This document shows, in pieces, positions 44,414-53,981 of a stretch of 64,000 bases of DNA (positions within the stretch are counted from its first letter, which is position 1; every line of letters begins with the position of its first letter). Source of the DNA: Candidatus Methanosphaera massiliense (lineage in GTDB: Archaea; Methanobacteriota; Methanobacteria; Methanobacteriales; Methanobacteriaceae); contig NZ_JARBXM010000002.1 of NCBI RefSeq assembly GCF_028890305.1, positions 42,183 through 106,182 on the forward strand. The letters run 5' to 3'. The position numbers were made by a program, and so were the translations under genes. The notes below the pieces were generated by a model that saw nothing but the letters and a program-made list of their open reading frames with translations, searched no databases and had not been told where the DNA came from.

Positions 44414-45148
44414 ATGACCGAAATGAAAAAATTTCTAGCAGAAATAGTAGGTACATTTATTCTTGTATTCTTTGGTACAGCATCAGTTGTACTAACATTA
44501 TTCATTAATAATGGACAAACGTTCCCTAGTATTTACAACATAGGAATAACAATGCCGGACTGGGTGGGAATAGGTTTAGCATTTGGTCTAGCATTAGCCG
44601 TAGCAATTTATGCATTTGGTCCTATATCTGGAGCTCATTTCAACCCTGCAGTAACCATAGGATTATGGGCAGGTAAGAAATTCCCAGGATCAGATGTAAT
44701 ACCTTACTTAATAGCACAATTTATTGGAGCTATACTAGCTTCAGCAGCTTTATTAGCTATTTCCGGTACTCCAGCATCATCCATTGGTGCACTAGGTGGT
44801 GTAGGACCATTCGGAGATATTGGAATGGTTGGTATGTTCATTGCTGAGTTCTTAGGTACATTCCTATTAATGTACGTAATTATGGCAACAGCAGTAGATA
44901 AAAAAGCACCTGCAGCTGATGCAGCATTAAGTATTGGTTTAGTATTAGCAGGTATTGTAATAGCAATAGGTAACTACACTGGTGCAGGTGTAAACCCAGC
45001 ACGTGCATTCTCACCTATGTTATTAAACTACTTTGTAACAGGTGCAAACGCATTTATTTACTATCCAATTTATCTATTTGCACCAATAGTTGGAGCAATT
45101 GTAGCTGTATACTTATACGACTACTTCCACAAAGAAATAGGTTACTAA
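44414..45148 (+). CDS. aqpM: AqpM-type aquaporin (MIP family)
   Basis: 244 residues with six helices and both NPA motifs, HFNPAVT and VNPARAF. EIVGTFILVFFG is the N-terminal MIP signature. AqpM of Methanothermobacter is the close relative and passes water, some glycerol and CO2. The start is ATG at 44414 with GGAGATT seven bases upstream; an in-frame ATG at 44399 would add five residues. A perfect 11-bp hairpin follows the stop. Confidence 0.94.
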   Translation: MTEMKKFLAEIVGTFILVFFGTASVVLTLFINNGQTFPSIYNIGITMPDWVGIGLAFGLALAVAIYAFGPISGAHFNPAVTIGLWAGKKFPGSDVIPYLIAQFIGAILASAALLAISGTPASSIGALGGVGPFGDIGMVGMFIAEFLGTFLLMYVIMATAVDKKAPAADAALSIGLVLAGIVIAIGNYTGAGVNPARAFSPMLLNYFVTGANAFIYYPIYLFAPIVGAIVAVYLYDYFHKEIGY

Positions 45149-45154
45149 AATATA

Positions 45155-45187
45155 ATTGTAATAATCTACTTATTACAATTTTTTTAT
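45155..45187 (+). terminator. hairpin terminator after aqpM
   Basis: AATTGTAATAA (45155-45165) and TTATTACAATT (45171-45181) form a perfect 11-bp stem with loop TCTAC, followed by a T-run, 7 bases after the aqpM stop. The strongest intrinsic-terminator-like structure in the window. Confidence 0.7.
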
Positions 45188-45336
45188 CAACTCCTTCAAA
45201 TAATAAAAACTATTTTCTAAAAAATTTTATCAAAAATATTCTTTTTGCCAAATGGTTCATTTGTATTAAATAAATTATTAATAAGAAAACTTATAAATTT
45301 TATATACATTACACTTATTAATAAAAGGGATAATAA

Positions 45337-45837
45337 ATGATTTCAGAAAAAAATATTAAGAAATATGCTAGTAGTGTTTTAATATCCACTGTTGATAGAT
45401 TATTTGATCATAAAGAAATATTGATAGATAACTTTTATAAAGACTTTGTTAAATCTAATAAGAAAAATAAGAAATTGAAAAATAATTACAAAGATAATGA
45501 AGTAGTTGATGAGTTACTCCTTGAAGAATTAGAAAAAAGTTTCACACGTAATGACATTGGATATGCCTTACAGAGTGAAATGGTTAAAGCAAATGAAGAT
45601 GCTTTAGATGATTTATCAACAATATTAGATGAAAAACTAAGACCTATTGCATATAGTCTTAGATCAGTATTTAATGATAATAATCAATATGACCAGTTTA
45701 AAAAGTATGTTACAGAAAACCTTGTTGTATCTAAAATGAATTTAAGTACAGCCACAGTTAAAGCATTAAAAACCATGAATATATCTGGTAATAAATCACT
45801 TCAAATCATTCAACTTATTAGCCAAGTTGACAACTAG
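45337..45837 (+). CDS. uncharacterised 166-residue helical protein
   Basis: Not recognised. Predicted all-helical and soluble, with a Lys/Asn-rich basic segment (KKNKKLKNNYKDN) around residues 42-54 followed by acidic helices (VVDELLLEELEK). AAGGGAT precedes the ATG by five bases. It stands alone between aqpM and the ABC importer, each with its own terminator, so no context helps. Confidence 0.68.
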   Translation: MISEKNIKKYASSVLISTVDRLFDHKEILIDNFYKDFVKSNKKNKKLKNNYKDNEVVDELLLEELEKSFTRNDIGYALQSEMVKANEDALDDLSTILDEKLRPIAYSLRSVFNDNNQYDQFKKYVTENLVVSKMNLSTATVKALKTMNISGNKSLQIIQLISQVDN

Positions 45838-45846
45838 TTTTAAATT

Positions 45847-45888
45847 TAAACTTGTACTGAGAATATACAAGTTTATACACTTTTTTTA
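45847..45888 (+). terminator. hairpin terminator after the 166-residue protein gene
   Basis: TAAACTTGTA (45847-45856) and TACAAGTTTA (45866-45875) form a 10-bp stem with a 9-base loop, then CACTTTTTTT. It lies 10 bases after the stop. Confidence 0.6.
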
Positions 45889-46033
45889 TAAAAATATTAA
45901 TGATAAACTTAATAATATTAAAAAACCTATTTAAAATCAGTATTTTATATCACATCATGTACATAAAAACTACTTTTTTTATTAATACATTGTGTATTCG
46001 AAAAAATAATAAATAAAAAAAGAATGAAGGAGT

Positions 46034-46789
46034 TTATATTCCTTCTGTTTTATCAATATGTTTTGTTACTTCAACCATTAATTTATGAAAGTCAAGGGAA
46101 TCTCTATCACGTGGCCTTGGTAAATCATCATTGATTATTTTTTTAATAGTACCTGGCCTTTTTGAGAAGACAACAATTTCATCTGCTAAGTAAACGGCCT
46201 CTTCTACATCATGAGTAACAAACACAATAGATCTATTACGTTTTCTCCAATTCTCAACTATTTGTTCTTGAAGATTTCTTTTTGTTTGGAAATCTAATGC
46301 ACTGAATGGCTCATCCATTAATAATGTTTCAGAATGATTAATCATAGACCTGATAATAGCAACACGTTGTTTCATTCCACCAGATAATTCATGAGGATAA
46401 CTATATGCAAAGTCTTTAAGTCCAACAGCATCAAGATATTTCAATGCTCTTTCCTTATTTTCTTCCTCTGATTCTCCTGCTATTTTTAAACCAAATGTTA
46501 CATTATCCATTACATTAAGCCATGGAAATAATGAATATTCCTGAAAGATAAATCCTCTATCACTTGAAGGTTTTTTTACTATATTACCATTATGTTTTAT
46601 AGTACCTTCTGTTGGATTTTCAAATCCCTCCATCAACCTAAGTAGTGTTGTCTTACCACAACCAGATGGACCTATGAAACATACAAATTTACCTGTTTCA
46701 AGAGTTAGGTTAATGTTTTTTAATGCTGTAACCTCTTCATTTTCATTGTTAATGAATCTTTTTGATACGTTTTCTATCTCAAATGTCAT
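46034..46789 (-). CDS. ABC importer ATP-binding protein, NitT/SsuB/TauB family
   Basis: 251-residue cytoplasmic ATPase. Walker A GPSGCGKTT at residues 40-48, Q-loop FQEYSLFPW, signature LSGGMKQR, Walker B LLMDEPFSALD and H-loop VTHDVEEA are intact. It is closest in type to SsuB/TauB/NrtD. Last gene of a three-gene operon with the permease (9 bases apart) and binding protein. The substrate class (sulfonate, nitrate, thiamine precursor or similar) is not decided by sequence. Confidence 0.93.
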   Translation of the reverse strand: MTFEIENVSKRFINNENEEVTALKNINLTLETGKFVCFIGPSGCGKTTLLRLMEGFENPTEGTIKHNGNIVKKPSSDRGFIFQEYSLFPWLNVMDNVTFGLKIAGESEEENKERALKYLDAVGLKDFAYSYPHELSGGMKQRVAIIRSMINHSETLLMDEPFSALDFQTKRNLQEQIVENWRKRNRSIVFVTHDVEEAVYLADEIVVFSKRPGTIKKIINDDLPRPRDRDSLDFHKLMVEVTKHIDKTEGI

Positions 46790-46798
46790 ATAGTCACC

Positions 46799-47554
46799 TT
46801 ACCAGAATATTTGTTCTTGTATTTTTGTAAATATGAAATCAAATACTATTCCAATAAATCCTATTAATAACATACCTACTACTGTTGAACCAGTATCAAA
46901 TATATTTGTTGATGTTAAAATCATATAACCTATACCAGAACTTGAACCAATCATTTCACCAGAAATTGTACACATTAATGCTATACCTACCGCTACTTTT
47001 AGTCCTGAGACTATGTAAGGTACTGTTGAAGGTATTATTACTTCTCTTAACATTTGACTGTTGGAAGCACCAAAAGACATAGCTGCTTCAATTAATACTC
47101 TTTTAGTTCTGTGAACACCATCTACTGTATATACTAGTATTGGAAATACACATCCCATGAATATGATGAATACTGCTGGTGCTATTCCTATTCCAAACCA
47201 TAATATGGAGAATGGAATCCATGCCATTGGTGGTATTGGTCTTAATATACTTATAACTAAATTAGATAATCTTTCTAATCTTTCAGACCATCCCATAATT
47301 ATTCCTAATAATACTCCAACTACTGATGCAAAAACCATACCTATAATAACTTTGTATAATGTATCCCATACATCAGTGAATAATTCACCTGTACTCCATA
47401 ATTTTATGAAGGAATTAACTACTTCTACAGGTCCTGGAAACATATATGATGGTAATACAGTTAATACATCAGCTAATATATACCATACTATTACGATAAG
47501 AATAGGTAAAATTAACTTATCTAGTCCCATATAATATTTTCTTTCTTCTGTCAT
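46799..47554 (-). CDS. ABC importer permease, NitT/SsuC family
   Basis: 251 residues, about six helices. The EAA loop EAAMSFGASNSQMLREVIIPSTVPYIVSGLKVAVGIALM is the ATPase contact of the SsuC/TauC/NrtB family, and a Pro-rich IRPIPPMAWIPFSILWFGIG (written ILRPIPPMAW here) precedes it. It partners with the adjacent ATPase and binding protein. AAGGGAT precedes the ATG. Confidence 0.93.
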   Translation of the reverse strand: MTEERKYYMGLDKLILPILIVIVWYILADVLTVLPSYMFPGPVEVVNSFIKLWSTGELFTDVWDTLYKVIIGMVFASVVGVLLGIIMGWSERLERLSNLVISILRPIPPMAWIPFSILWFGIGIAPAVFIIFMGCVFPILVYTVDGVHRTKRVLIEAAMSFGASNSQMLREVIIPSTVPYIVSGLKVAVGIALMCTISGEMIGSSSGIGYMILTSTNIFDTGSTVVGMLLIGFIGIVFDFIFTKIQEQIFW

Positions 47555-47582
47555 TTTATCCCTTTTTATTGATTTTTAATGA

Positions 47583-48527
47583 TTATGCAGTGTAGAATAA
47601 TTTTTCATCACTAAATGTTTGATTTAACACTCCTAAATCTTTTTCTGTACTTATGAAATCTCTTACATCTTGTTTGTATGTATCATTTAAGTCAGATACC
47701 CAGCTCATGTTAGCTAATATTTGTCCTTCTAAGGTTTCATTAGCTACAATGTTACGTGGTAAATACTTTACACATCCGTATGGATCATTTTCTAGTTTTT
47801 CTGTAGCATTTTTATGTATTTCTGCTATTTTTTTAACTTTATCGGGATGTCTATTTGCGAATTTATCAGTAACTACTACTGCACAACATGGATGATTTTC
47901 TAATATCTCATGAGATGTATCTACAACTGTCATATTATTTTGTTTTTCAGCAATTGACATATATGGTTCATATGTTAACATTGCATCAATACTTCCAGTT
48001 TTTAATGCATCATTCATGGATGCTACTTTCATACTTGGACTTGTTATATCTGACATTGTCATGTCATGTTTTTTTAAGTCGTATTGTAGTAACATGTATT
48101 GTATTGAAGATTGACCTGGTGTAGCTATTGACTTTCCTTTTAAATCTTCAATTGATGTAACATCAGGTTCATTAGTTACTAATCCACTACCTTCTAATTG
48201 AGCTCCTGCAACGATTTTTATAGGTACGTCTTTTGATATGGATGATAATACGGGTGTTACTCCCACATATCCTACATCAACTGTCCCGCTTGTCATTGCA
48301 CTTATTAAATCTCCACCATTATTATATTCATGTAGTTCTACATTTAACCCTGCATCTCTATACATGCCTGAAGCATTTGCTACAAATAATGCTGCATCGT
48401 GATCTGAAGGTAAGTATCCTATTGATACTGTATCATCATCTGAGTAGAATGATGTATATGTATAGGATACTACTGCAAGGACTACAATAATTACTATTAT
48501 TAAATCAATGTATTTTCTTTTTAGCAT
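47583..48527 (-). CDS. ABC importer substrate-binding protein, NitT/SsuA (NMT1-like)
   Basis: 314 residues. An uncleaved-looking N-terminal helix (about 8-26) anchors a periplasmic-binding-protein fold: SIGYLPSDHDAALFVANASGMYRDAGLNVELHEYNNGGDLISAMTSGTVDVGYVG is the SsuA/TauA/NMT1 signature, and LKGKSIATPGQSS and DAMLTYEPYMS follow. There is no lipobox Cys. First gene of its operon. AAGGAG precedes the ATG. The upstream region holds repeated GCCCGAT sites. Confidence 0.9.
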   Translation of the reverse strand: MLKRKYIDLIIVIIVVLAVVSYTYTSFYSDDDTVSIGYLPSDHDAALFVANASGMYRDAGLNVELHEYNNGGDLISAMTSGTVDVGYVGVTPVLSSISKDVPIKIVAGAQLEGSGLVTNEPDVTSIEDLKGKSIATPGQSSIQYMLLQYDLKKHDMTMSDITSPSMKVASMNDALKTGSIDAMLTYEPYMSIAEKQNNMTVVDTSHEILENHPCCAVVVTDKFANRHPDKVKKIAEIHKNATEKLENDPYGCVKYLPRNIVANETLEGQILANMSWVSDLNDTYKQDVRDFISTEKDLGVLNQTFSDEKLFYTA

Positions 48528-48561
48528 TCTTTAATAGCTCCTTGATTTACTAAAATAAACA

Positions 48562-48777
48562 AATTTAAAATAAACTATATTATTTTTTTTTATTGAAAAA
48601 TTAATTTGTTTTTTTTATTGTTGCCCGATATTATTTGTTTTATTGCCCGATTAATATTATTATATTAATTATATTATTTTTGTGTTTTGTTTAATTTAAA
48701 GTAAACTATGTTAGTCTTCTATTAAAAATAATTTTTGTCTATTTTTATAATCAATTTGTCTGTTTTATTGCCCGATT
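48562..48777. repeat. two kinds of direct repeat between the ABC importer and nifS
   Basis: Repeat A, ATTTAAAATAAACTATATTA (48563-48582), recurs with two changes at 48694-48713. Repeat B, GTTTTATTGCCCGATT, occurs exactly at 48637-48652 and 48762-48777, with a partial third copy TTGCCCGAT at 48621-48629. The order A-B-B-A-B suggests a duplicated promoter/operator module. Repeat A overlaps TATA-like sequence of the minus-strand operon. Confidence 0.6.
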
Positions 48778-48975
48778 TTTTCAATCGAATTATTTATAAT
48801 AATATTATAACAATAGTTATATTTTTAGTATTATTAATATGTTTCAATTTAGGAATTATAAGAATAGCTTTAAATAGTATTAATATGAAATATAACAATG
48901 TGAAATAAATAACAATGTGAAAGAATTTTATTATAAAAATCATTATTAAAAAAAATAAATCGGGAGAAAATAAAA

Positions 48976-50226
48976 ATGGCACATGAATTAATATACATGG
49001 ATAACTCAGCAACTTCACCAGTAGATGAAGAAGTACTAAAAGAAATGTTACCATTCTTTAACGAAAGATTTGGAAACGCATCAACATTATACAGATTAGG
49101 AGTAGACGCAAAAGAAGTACTTGAAAAAGCAAGAAAGCAAGTAGCAGACCTAATCAATGCAGATCCAAGTGAAATAACCTTCACAAGTGGAGGAACAGAA
49201 TCAGATAACATGGTCATTAAAGGAATAGCATTAAAAGAAATACAAAAATCAACAGAGGAAAACCCTAGAAACCACATCATAACTTCTGCAATAGAACACC
49301 CAGCAGTACTAAAAACATGTGAATTCCTAGAAAAATTCGGATTTGAAGTAACATACTTACCAGTAGACGAAGATGGACTAATAAGTCTAGACGACTTAAA
49401 AAATGCAATAAAAGACAGCACCATCTTAATTACAATCATGCACGCTAACAACGAAGTAGGTACAATCCAGCCAATAAAAGAAATAGGAGAAATAGCAAGA
49501 GAACACAACATACCATTCCACACTGATGCAGTACAAAGTGCAGGTAAAATACCAGTAGACGTAAAAGAACAAAACATAGACCTATTATCATTATCAAGCC
49601 ACAAAATAAACGGTCCAAAAGGTGTAGGAGCAGTATACATCAAAAAAGGAATAAGACTTGAAGTATTCATGCACGGTGGAGGACAAGAAAACGGACTAAG
49701 ATCAGGAACTGAAAACATACCTGGAATTGTAGGATTCGGTAAAGCAGCAGAACTTGCTAATGAAAGATTAGAAGAACACATGAAACACAACCAAGAAATC
49801 AGAGATGCATTAATAGAAAAAGTATTAGCAAACATTAAAGACTCATACGTAAATGGTAGCCTAGAACACAGATTACCAAACAACGTACACTTCAGATTCT
49901 CAGGAGTAGAAGGAGAATCACTAATTTTAAGATTAGATAACGAAGGAATAGACGGAGCAACTGGATCAGCATGTTCAACCCATGATCTTAAAGGATCACA
50001 CGTATTAGCAGCATTAGGAATAAAACCAGCATTATCTCACGGTTCACTAAGATTATCCATAGGACCAGAAAACTCAATCGACGATGTAGACTACATAGTA
50101 GCATCAATTAAAAAAGTAGTAGATTATCTAAGAGACCTATCACCACTATGGGATAACGAAGAAGACAAATACATAGGAGATAGGTTTGAAAAACCAGTAG
50201 AAGATGAAGATTTAGACAGATATTAA
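48976..50226 (+). CDS. nifS: cysteine desulfurase (NifS/IscS family)
   Basis: 416 residues, PLP enzyme that takes sulfur from cysteine for iron-sulfur clusters. MDNSATSPVDEEV at the N-terminus, HANNEVGTIQPI, the PLP Lys in SLSSHKINGPKGVGAVY, and the active Cys in ATGSACSTHD near residue 340 are present. The last 25 residues are an acidic tail. GGGAG precedes the ATG. It is 35 bases upstream of the scaffold gene, forming a two-gene assembly unit. Confidence 0.95.
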   Translation: MAHELIYMDNSATSPVDEEVLKEMLPFFNERFGNASTLYRLGVDAKEVLEKARKQVADLINADPSEITFTSGGTESDNMVIKGIALKEIQKSTEENPRNHIITSAIEHPAVLKTCEFLEKFGFEVTYLPVDEDGLISLDDLKNAIKDSTILITIMHANNEVGTIQPIKEIGEIAREHNIPFHTDAVQSAGKIPVDVKEQNIDLLSLSSHKINGPKGVGAVYIKKGIRLEVFMHGGGQENGLRSGTENIPGIVGFGKAAELANERLEEHMKHNQEIRDALIEKVLANIKDSYVNGSLEHRLPNNVHFRFSGVEGESLILRLDNEGIDGATGSACSTHDLKGSHVLAALGIKPALSHGSLRLSIGPENSIDDVDYIVASIKKVVDYLRDLSPLWDNEEDKYIGDRFEKPVEDEDLDRY

Positions 50227-50261
50227 AAAAGTAGGATAATAAAAAAGGATGGTGAATAAAA

Positions 50262-50648
50262 ATGCAATACAGTGACAAAGTTATAGAACATTACACACAC
50301 CCACGAAACACAGGTGTAATAAAAAACCCAGATGGTGAAGGAACAGTAGGAAATCCAGTTTGTGGAGATATCATGACAATCTACATAAAAGTAGATGATG
50401 ATGAAAAACTAACTGATGTAAAATTCAGTACATTTGGATGTGGAGCAGCAATAGCTACAAGTAGTATGATTACAGAAATGGCTATTGGAATGGATATAGA
50501 TGAAGCATACAAAATATCAAGAAATGACGTAGCAGAAGAATTAGACGGACTACCACCAATTAAATTACACTGTTCCAACCTAGCAGCTGATGCATTACAA
50601 GCAGCTATAGAAAACTACAGAGAAAAAAAAGCAAAAGGTGAAGAATAA
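50262..50648 (+). CDS. nifU: iron-sulfur cluster scaffold protein (IscU/NifU N-terminal type)
   Basis: 128-residue U-type scaffold. The three cluster-ligand Cys residues are in NPVCGDIMTIYIK, FSTFGCGAAIATSS and KLHCSNLAADAL; the Asp after the first Cys is conserved and labilises the cluster. It receives sulfur from the adjacent NifS. GGATGGTGA precedes the ATG. Confidence 0.95.
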   Translation: MQYSDKVIEHYTHPRNTGVIKNPDGEGTVGNPVCGDIMTIYIKVDDDEKLTDVKFSTFGCGAAIATSSMITEMAIGMDIDEAYKISRNDVAEELDGLPPIKLHCSNLAADALQAAIENYREKKAKGEE

Positions 50649-50785
50649 ATTATTAATTTTTCACTAACTCCTCTCTTTTTATTTAATTTACTCTTTTTAT
50701 TAAATTTAACTTCAAAAAGGATTCTTTTTCTAAAAAAATAAATTCTATTCTATAAAAAAAAATATTAAAAAAATAATTAAGGGGT

Positions 50786-52192
50786 TTAGTATGTTTTTGA
50801 TATTAAAGCCTTATAATGAGCTTCTTTACCACAATTTAAACATGGTCCAGATACATCAGCCTCTTGAGTACCTAATACGTCAATATCGAATTTTTCTTCC
50901 ATGTCCTTACCACAGTCAGTATCTCCACACCAATTAAATGTAACAATTCCACCTTTCTTGTTAATAGTCTTTTTAACCTGTTCAAGATTTTCAACGGAAT
51001 ATGTTTTTTCTTCTTGGAATTTATTAGCAGATACTTTCATATCCTCAGTAATATTATCTAATGTATCTCTAACAACATCTGCAATAGTGTTCTCATCGTA
51101 ATCAATGAATTCTTTATTACCAGTATCTCTTCTTATTAATACAATAGATTTATTTTCAATATCTCTAGGACCAACTTCTATTCTTAATGGAACTCCACGT
51201 TTTTCCCATTCATAATATTTCTTACCTGGCCTCATATCTCTTTTATCTTGTCTTACACGGATACCATTACTTTTTAATAGTTTTTCAAGATTATCAGTGA
51301 AGTTTAGTACTACATCTTGATTTTCTTTGAATATAATTGGTACAATTACTACTTGTTCAGGTGCTACTACTGGAGGTAATTGTAATCCTTTCTCATCACC
51401 ATGGGCAGCTATTAATGCAGCAATCACACGATCAGATAATCCATAACATGTTTGATGAGCATATTCATGTTCACCTTCATCATTTTCAAATTCTATGTCA
51501 AATGTTTTAGCAAAGGTTGTACCTAAATTATGTACTGTTCCTATTTGAAGAGTTTTTCCATCAGGCATAATCATGTCAAATGCCATTGTGTATTTTGATC
51601 CAGGGAATTTATCCCATTCAGGTCTTTTACTTATGGAGTATGGTATACCTAGTTCATCAAAGAATGTTTTATATATTTCTATTCCAGTTTTTACTTCTTC
51701 TTCAGCTTCTTCTTCTGTTGCATGTACTGTGTGAGTTTCATTGAATGTTGTTATTTCACGAACTCTTATTAATGGTCTTGTATGTTTTGTTTCATATCTG
51801 AATGTGTTTACTGTCTGGTATACTTTTATTGGTAAATCCATGTGTGAACGTACCCATAATGAAAACATTGGATACATTGATGTCTCACTTGTAGGTCTTA
51901 ATGCTAGTTGTTCATTAAGATCTCTTTTTCCACCTTTTGTTACCCAGTATACTTCATCTTCAAAACCTTTAACGTGTATTGCTTCTTTTGCTAATTCACT
52001 TTCAGGTATTAACATTGGAAATAATACTTCTTCATGGTCTTTATCAAGTAATTCCTGTAATGCTTTGAGTGCATATTTTCTAATTTGAAAACCTCTTGGT
52101 AGCCATACACTCATTCCTTTAATAGGATATCTTGAATCAATTAATTCAGCTTCCTCTAATATGTTATGAAACCATTCGCTAAATTTCTTCAT
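50786..52192 (-). CDS. proS: prolyl-tRNA synthetase (archaeal/eukaryotic type)
   Basis: 468-residue class II synthetase, ProS type 3. [45 protein letters not shown] (motif 2 region) and the ATP motif [28 protein letters not shown] are diagnostic. The C-terminal zinc-type domain has [10 protein letters not shown] and [18 protein letters not shown], ending in the characteristic Tyr. Transcribed alone, convergent with nifU. Confidence 0.97.
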   Translation of the reverse strand: MKKFSEWFHNILEEAELIDSRYPIKGMSVWLPRGFQIRKYALKALQELLDKDHEEVLFPMLIPESELAKEAIHVKGFEDEVYWVTKGGKRDLNEQLALRPTSETSMYPMFSLWVRSHMDLPIKVYQTVNTFRYETKHTRPLIRVREITTFNETHTVHATEEEAEEEVKTGIEIYKTFFDELGIPYSISKRPEWDKFPGSKYTMAFDMIMPDGKTLQIGTVHNLGTTFAKTFDIEFENDEGEHEYAHQTCYGLSDRVIAALIAAHGDEKGLQLPPVVAPEQVVIVPIIFKENQDVVLNFTDNLEKLLKSNGIRVRQDKRDMRPGKKYYEWEKRGVPLRIEVGPRDIENKSIVLIRRDTGNKEFIDYDENTIADVVRDTLDNITEDMKVSANKFQEEKTYSVENLEQVKKTINKKGGIVTFNWCGDTDCGKDMEEKFDIDVLGTQEADVSGPCLNCGKEAHYKALISKTY

Positions 52193-52453
52193 TTACTCAC
52201 CATAATTTGTTTTTTTTAAATAATATAAAAATTAAATTTCATAAAATAAGTTTTAATCTTGATTAGTTCATTTATTATATCTATATTTGTTTTTTAATGA
52301 TTATAAAATTTTATACTTAACATTTAGTAGCCTTTAAAATTAGACTATTTCTTAAGTTGAAATAAAAAAGAGAAACGTTTTTCTGATTAAATTATTGTTA
52401 AATAATTATTTAATAGTTAAATATTTTTATTATAATAAGATAAAAGTTAATAT

Positions 52454-53140
52454 ATGTATAAATTAGTTACGATTATACCTATTTCTAATTTCAGTAATTC
52501 TAAGACTAGATTATCACCATTTCTATCTGAAATTGAAAGAAAGGAATTATTAAAGTGTATGCTTAAAGATATTGTATCTAATATCAGAAGTAGTGTAGAG
52601 GAAATAATTGTTATAAGTAAAGATGAGGAAGTTCTTGAATATGCTCAATCTCTTGGTTTAAAGTGTTTAAATGAAAGAGAACATGAAAGTGACTATCTGA
52701 ATAATTCATTACTTGATAGTATCTCTTATGTTAAAGATAATTATTCTGATGCTAATATTTTAATGTTACCTGCTGATATTCCGTTAATTAAACAAAGAAA
52801 TATTCAGTATATTCTAGAAAACAAGAATGATTTTATTATTTCACCCTCTAAAGGTGGTGGAACAAATCTATTGTACATTAATAATGAATATAACTTTAAG
52901 CCACAGTTTGGTGAGTTTAGCTTCTTTAAACATGTGAATGAAGCTAGAAGATTAGTTATGAATCCTAATATTTATGATTCATTTTATTTATCTATAGATA
53001 TTAATACACCTCAGGATTTAGGTGAATTATTATTACATGGAAAAAATACGTATACTTTCAAGTATATTAATAGTCTTGATATTGTAGTTGAAAATAATCA
53101 TGGTGGTGAACGATTAAATGTCTACAGAAAAAATGAATAA
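52454..53140 (+). CDS. cofC: 2-phospho-L-lactate guanylyltransferase
   Basis: 228-residue nucleotidyltransferase that activates 2-phospho-L-lactate (or phosphoenolpyruvate) with GTP in coenzyme F420 synthesis. IIPISNFSNSKTRLSPFLSEIERKELLKCML carries the nucleotide-binding Lys/Arg, MLPADIPLI the metal-binding Asp, and SPSKGGGTNLLY the substrate loop. The ribosome-binding site is weak. Its 3' end overlaps thiD by 23 bases. Confidence 0.93.
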   Translation: MYKLVTIIPISNFSNSKTRLSPFLSEIERKELLKCMLKDIVSNIRSSVEEIIVISKDEEVLEYAQSLGLKCLNEREHESDYLNNSLLDSISYVKDNYSDANILMLPADIPLIKQRNIQYILENKNDFIISPSKGGGTNLLYINNEYNFKPQFGEFSFFKHVNEARRLVMNPNIYDSFYLSIDINTPQDLGELLLHGKNTYTFKYINSLDIVVENNHGGERLNVYRKNE

Positions 53141-53897
53141 AAAGTGTTCTATGACTATTGCAGGTTTAGATCCATCAGGTGGTGCTGGGATTATTGCTGA
53201 TTGTAAAACATTTCATGCTCATGGTATTTATGCTACCTGTGTTGTAACAGCTATCACTGCTCAGAATCCTTATAGTGTTAGTAATATTGGTAAAGTAGAT
53301 TTGCAATTAATTGAAGATGAAATTGACCAAATTATGGATGTTTATCCTATTGAATTTATGAAGACTGGCGTATTATATTCAGGAGATATTATTAAATTAG
53401 TATCTAAGAAGATTAAGGAATATCAATTGAAAGCTGTTGTTGACCCTGTTATGATTTCTGAGTCTGGTAAAAATCTTACAGGAGACTCTTATGTTACTAC
53501 TTTCAAAAAATATCTTATGAAAAATGCATATATTATCACACCAAATATACATGAAGCAGAGAATATTTCAAATAAAAAAATAGAAACTGAAGAAGATATG
53601 ATTAATGTTGCAGAAAAATTAAGTAATTCAAACAACACTGTAATTACTGGTGGACATATGCAAGGAAATGATATACTGTACACAAACGGTGAAGTTCATA
53701 AAATAAAAGGTGAACTAATCAAATCAAATAATACTCATGGTACAGGATGCACATACTCATCTGCAATAACATCACAATTAATCAATAACCATGATTTACT
53801 AGAATCATGCAAACTAAGTAATCAATTTATCAGAAATAGTATAATCAATGGTTTTAATAATACACCGTACCAATTCTGGAATTCTATAAAATTCTAA
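53118..53897 (+). CDS. thiD: hydroxymethylpyrimidine (phosphate) kinase
   Basis: 259-residue ribokinase-like kinase of thiamine biosynthesis that phosphorylates HMP and HMP-P. TIAGLDPSGGAGIIADCKTFHAHGIYATCVVTAITAQN is the ThiD N-terminus, and NNTHGTGCTYSSAITSQL holds the catalytic GTGC loop. The frame starts inside cofC after GGTGGTGA, so the two are translationally coupled. ATG at 53133 is another start. It lacks the C-terminal ThiN domain common in archaea. Confidence 0.94.
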   Translation: MSTEKMNKKCSMTIAGLDPSGGAGIIADCKTFHAHGIYATCVVTAITAQNPYSVSNIGKVDLQLIEDEIDQIMDVYPIEFMKTGVLYSGDIIKLVSKKIKEYQLKAVVDPVMISESGKNLTGDSYVTTFKKYLMKNAYIITPNIHEAENISNKKIETEEDMINVAEKLSNSNNTVITGGHMQGNDILYTNGEVHKIKGELIKSNNTHGTGCTYSSAITSQLINNHDLLESCKLSNQFIRNSIINGFNNTPYQFWNSIKF

Positions 53898-53981
53898 TAT
53901 ATGTTATCAATATTGGTTTCTAAAAAAAAGTTCATAATTTACTTATTCAAATATTAATTAAAGGAAAAAAATAATCTAAAA

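Noticed and set aside
48870-49883. 337-residue minus-strand ORF
   Set aside because: Complete shadow of nifS; Ser/Phe/Pro-rich translation without any family resemblance.
51741-52088. 115-residue plus-strand ORF
   Set aside because: Shadow of proS in another frame.
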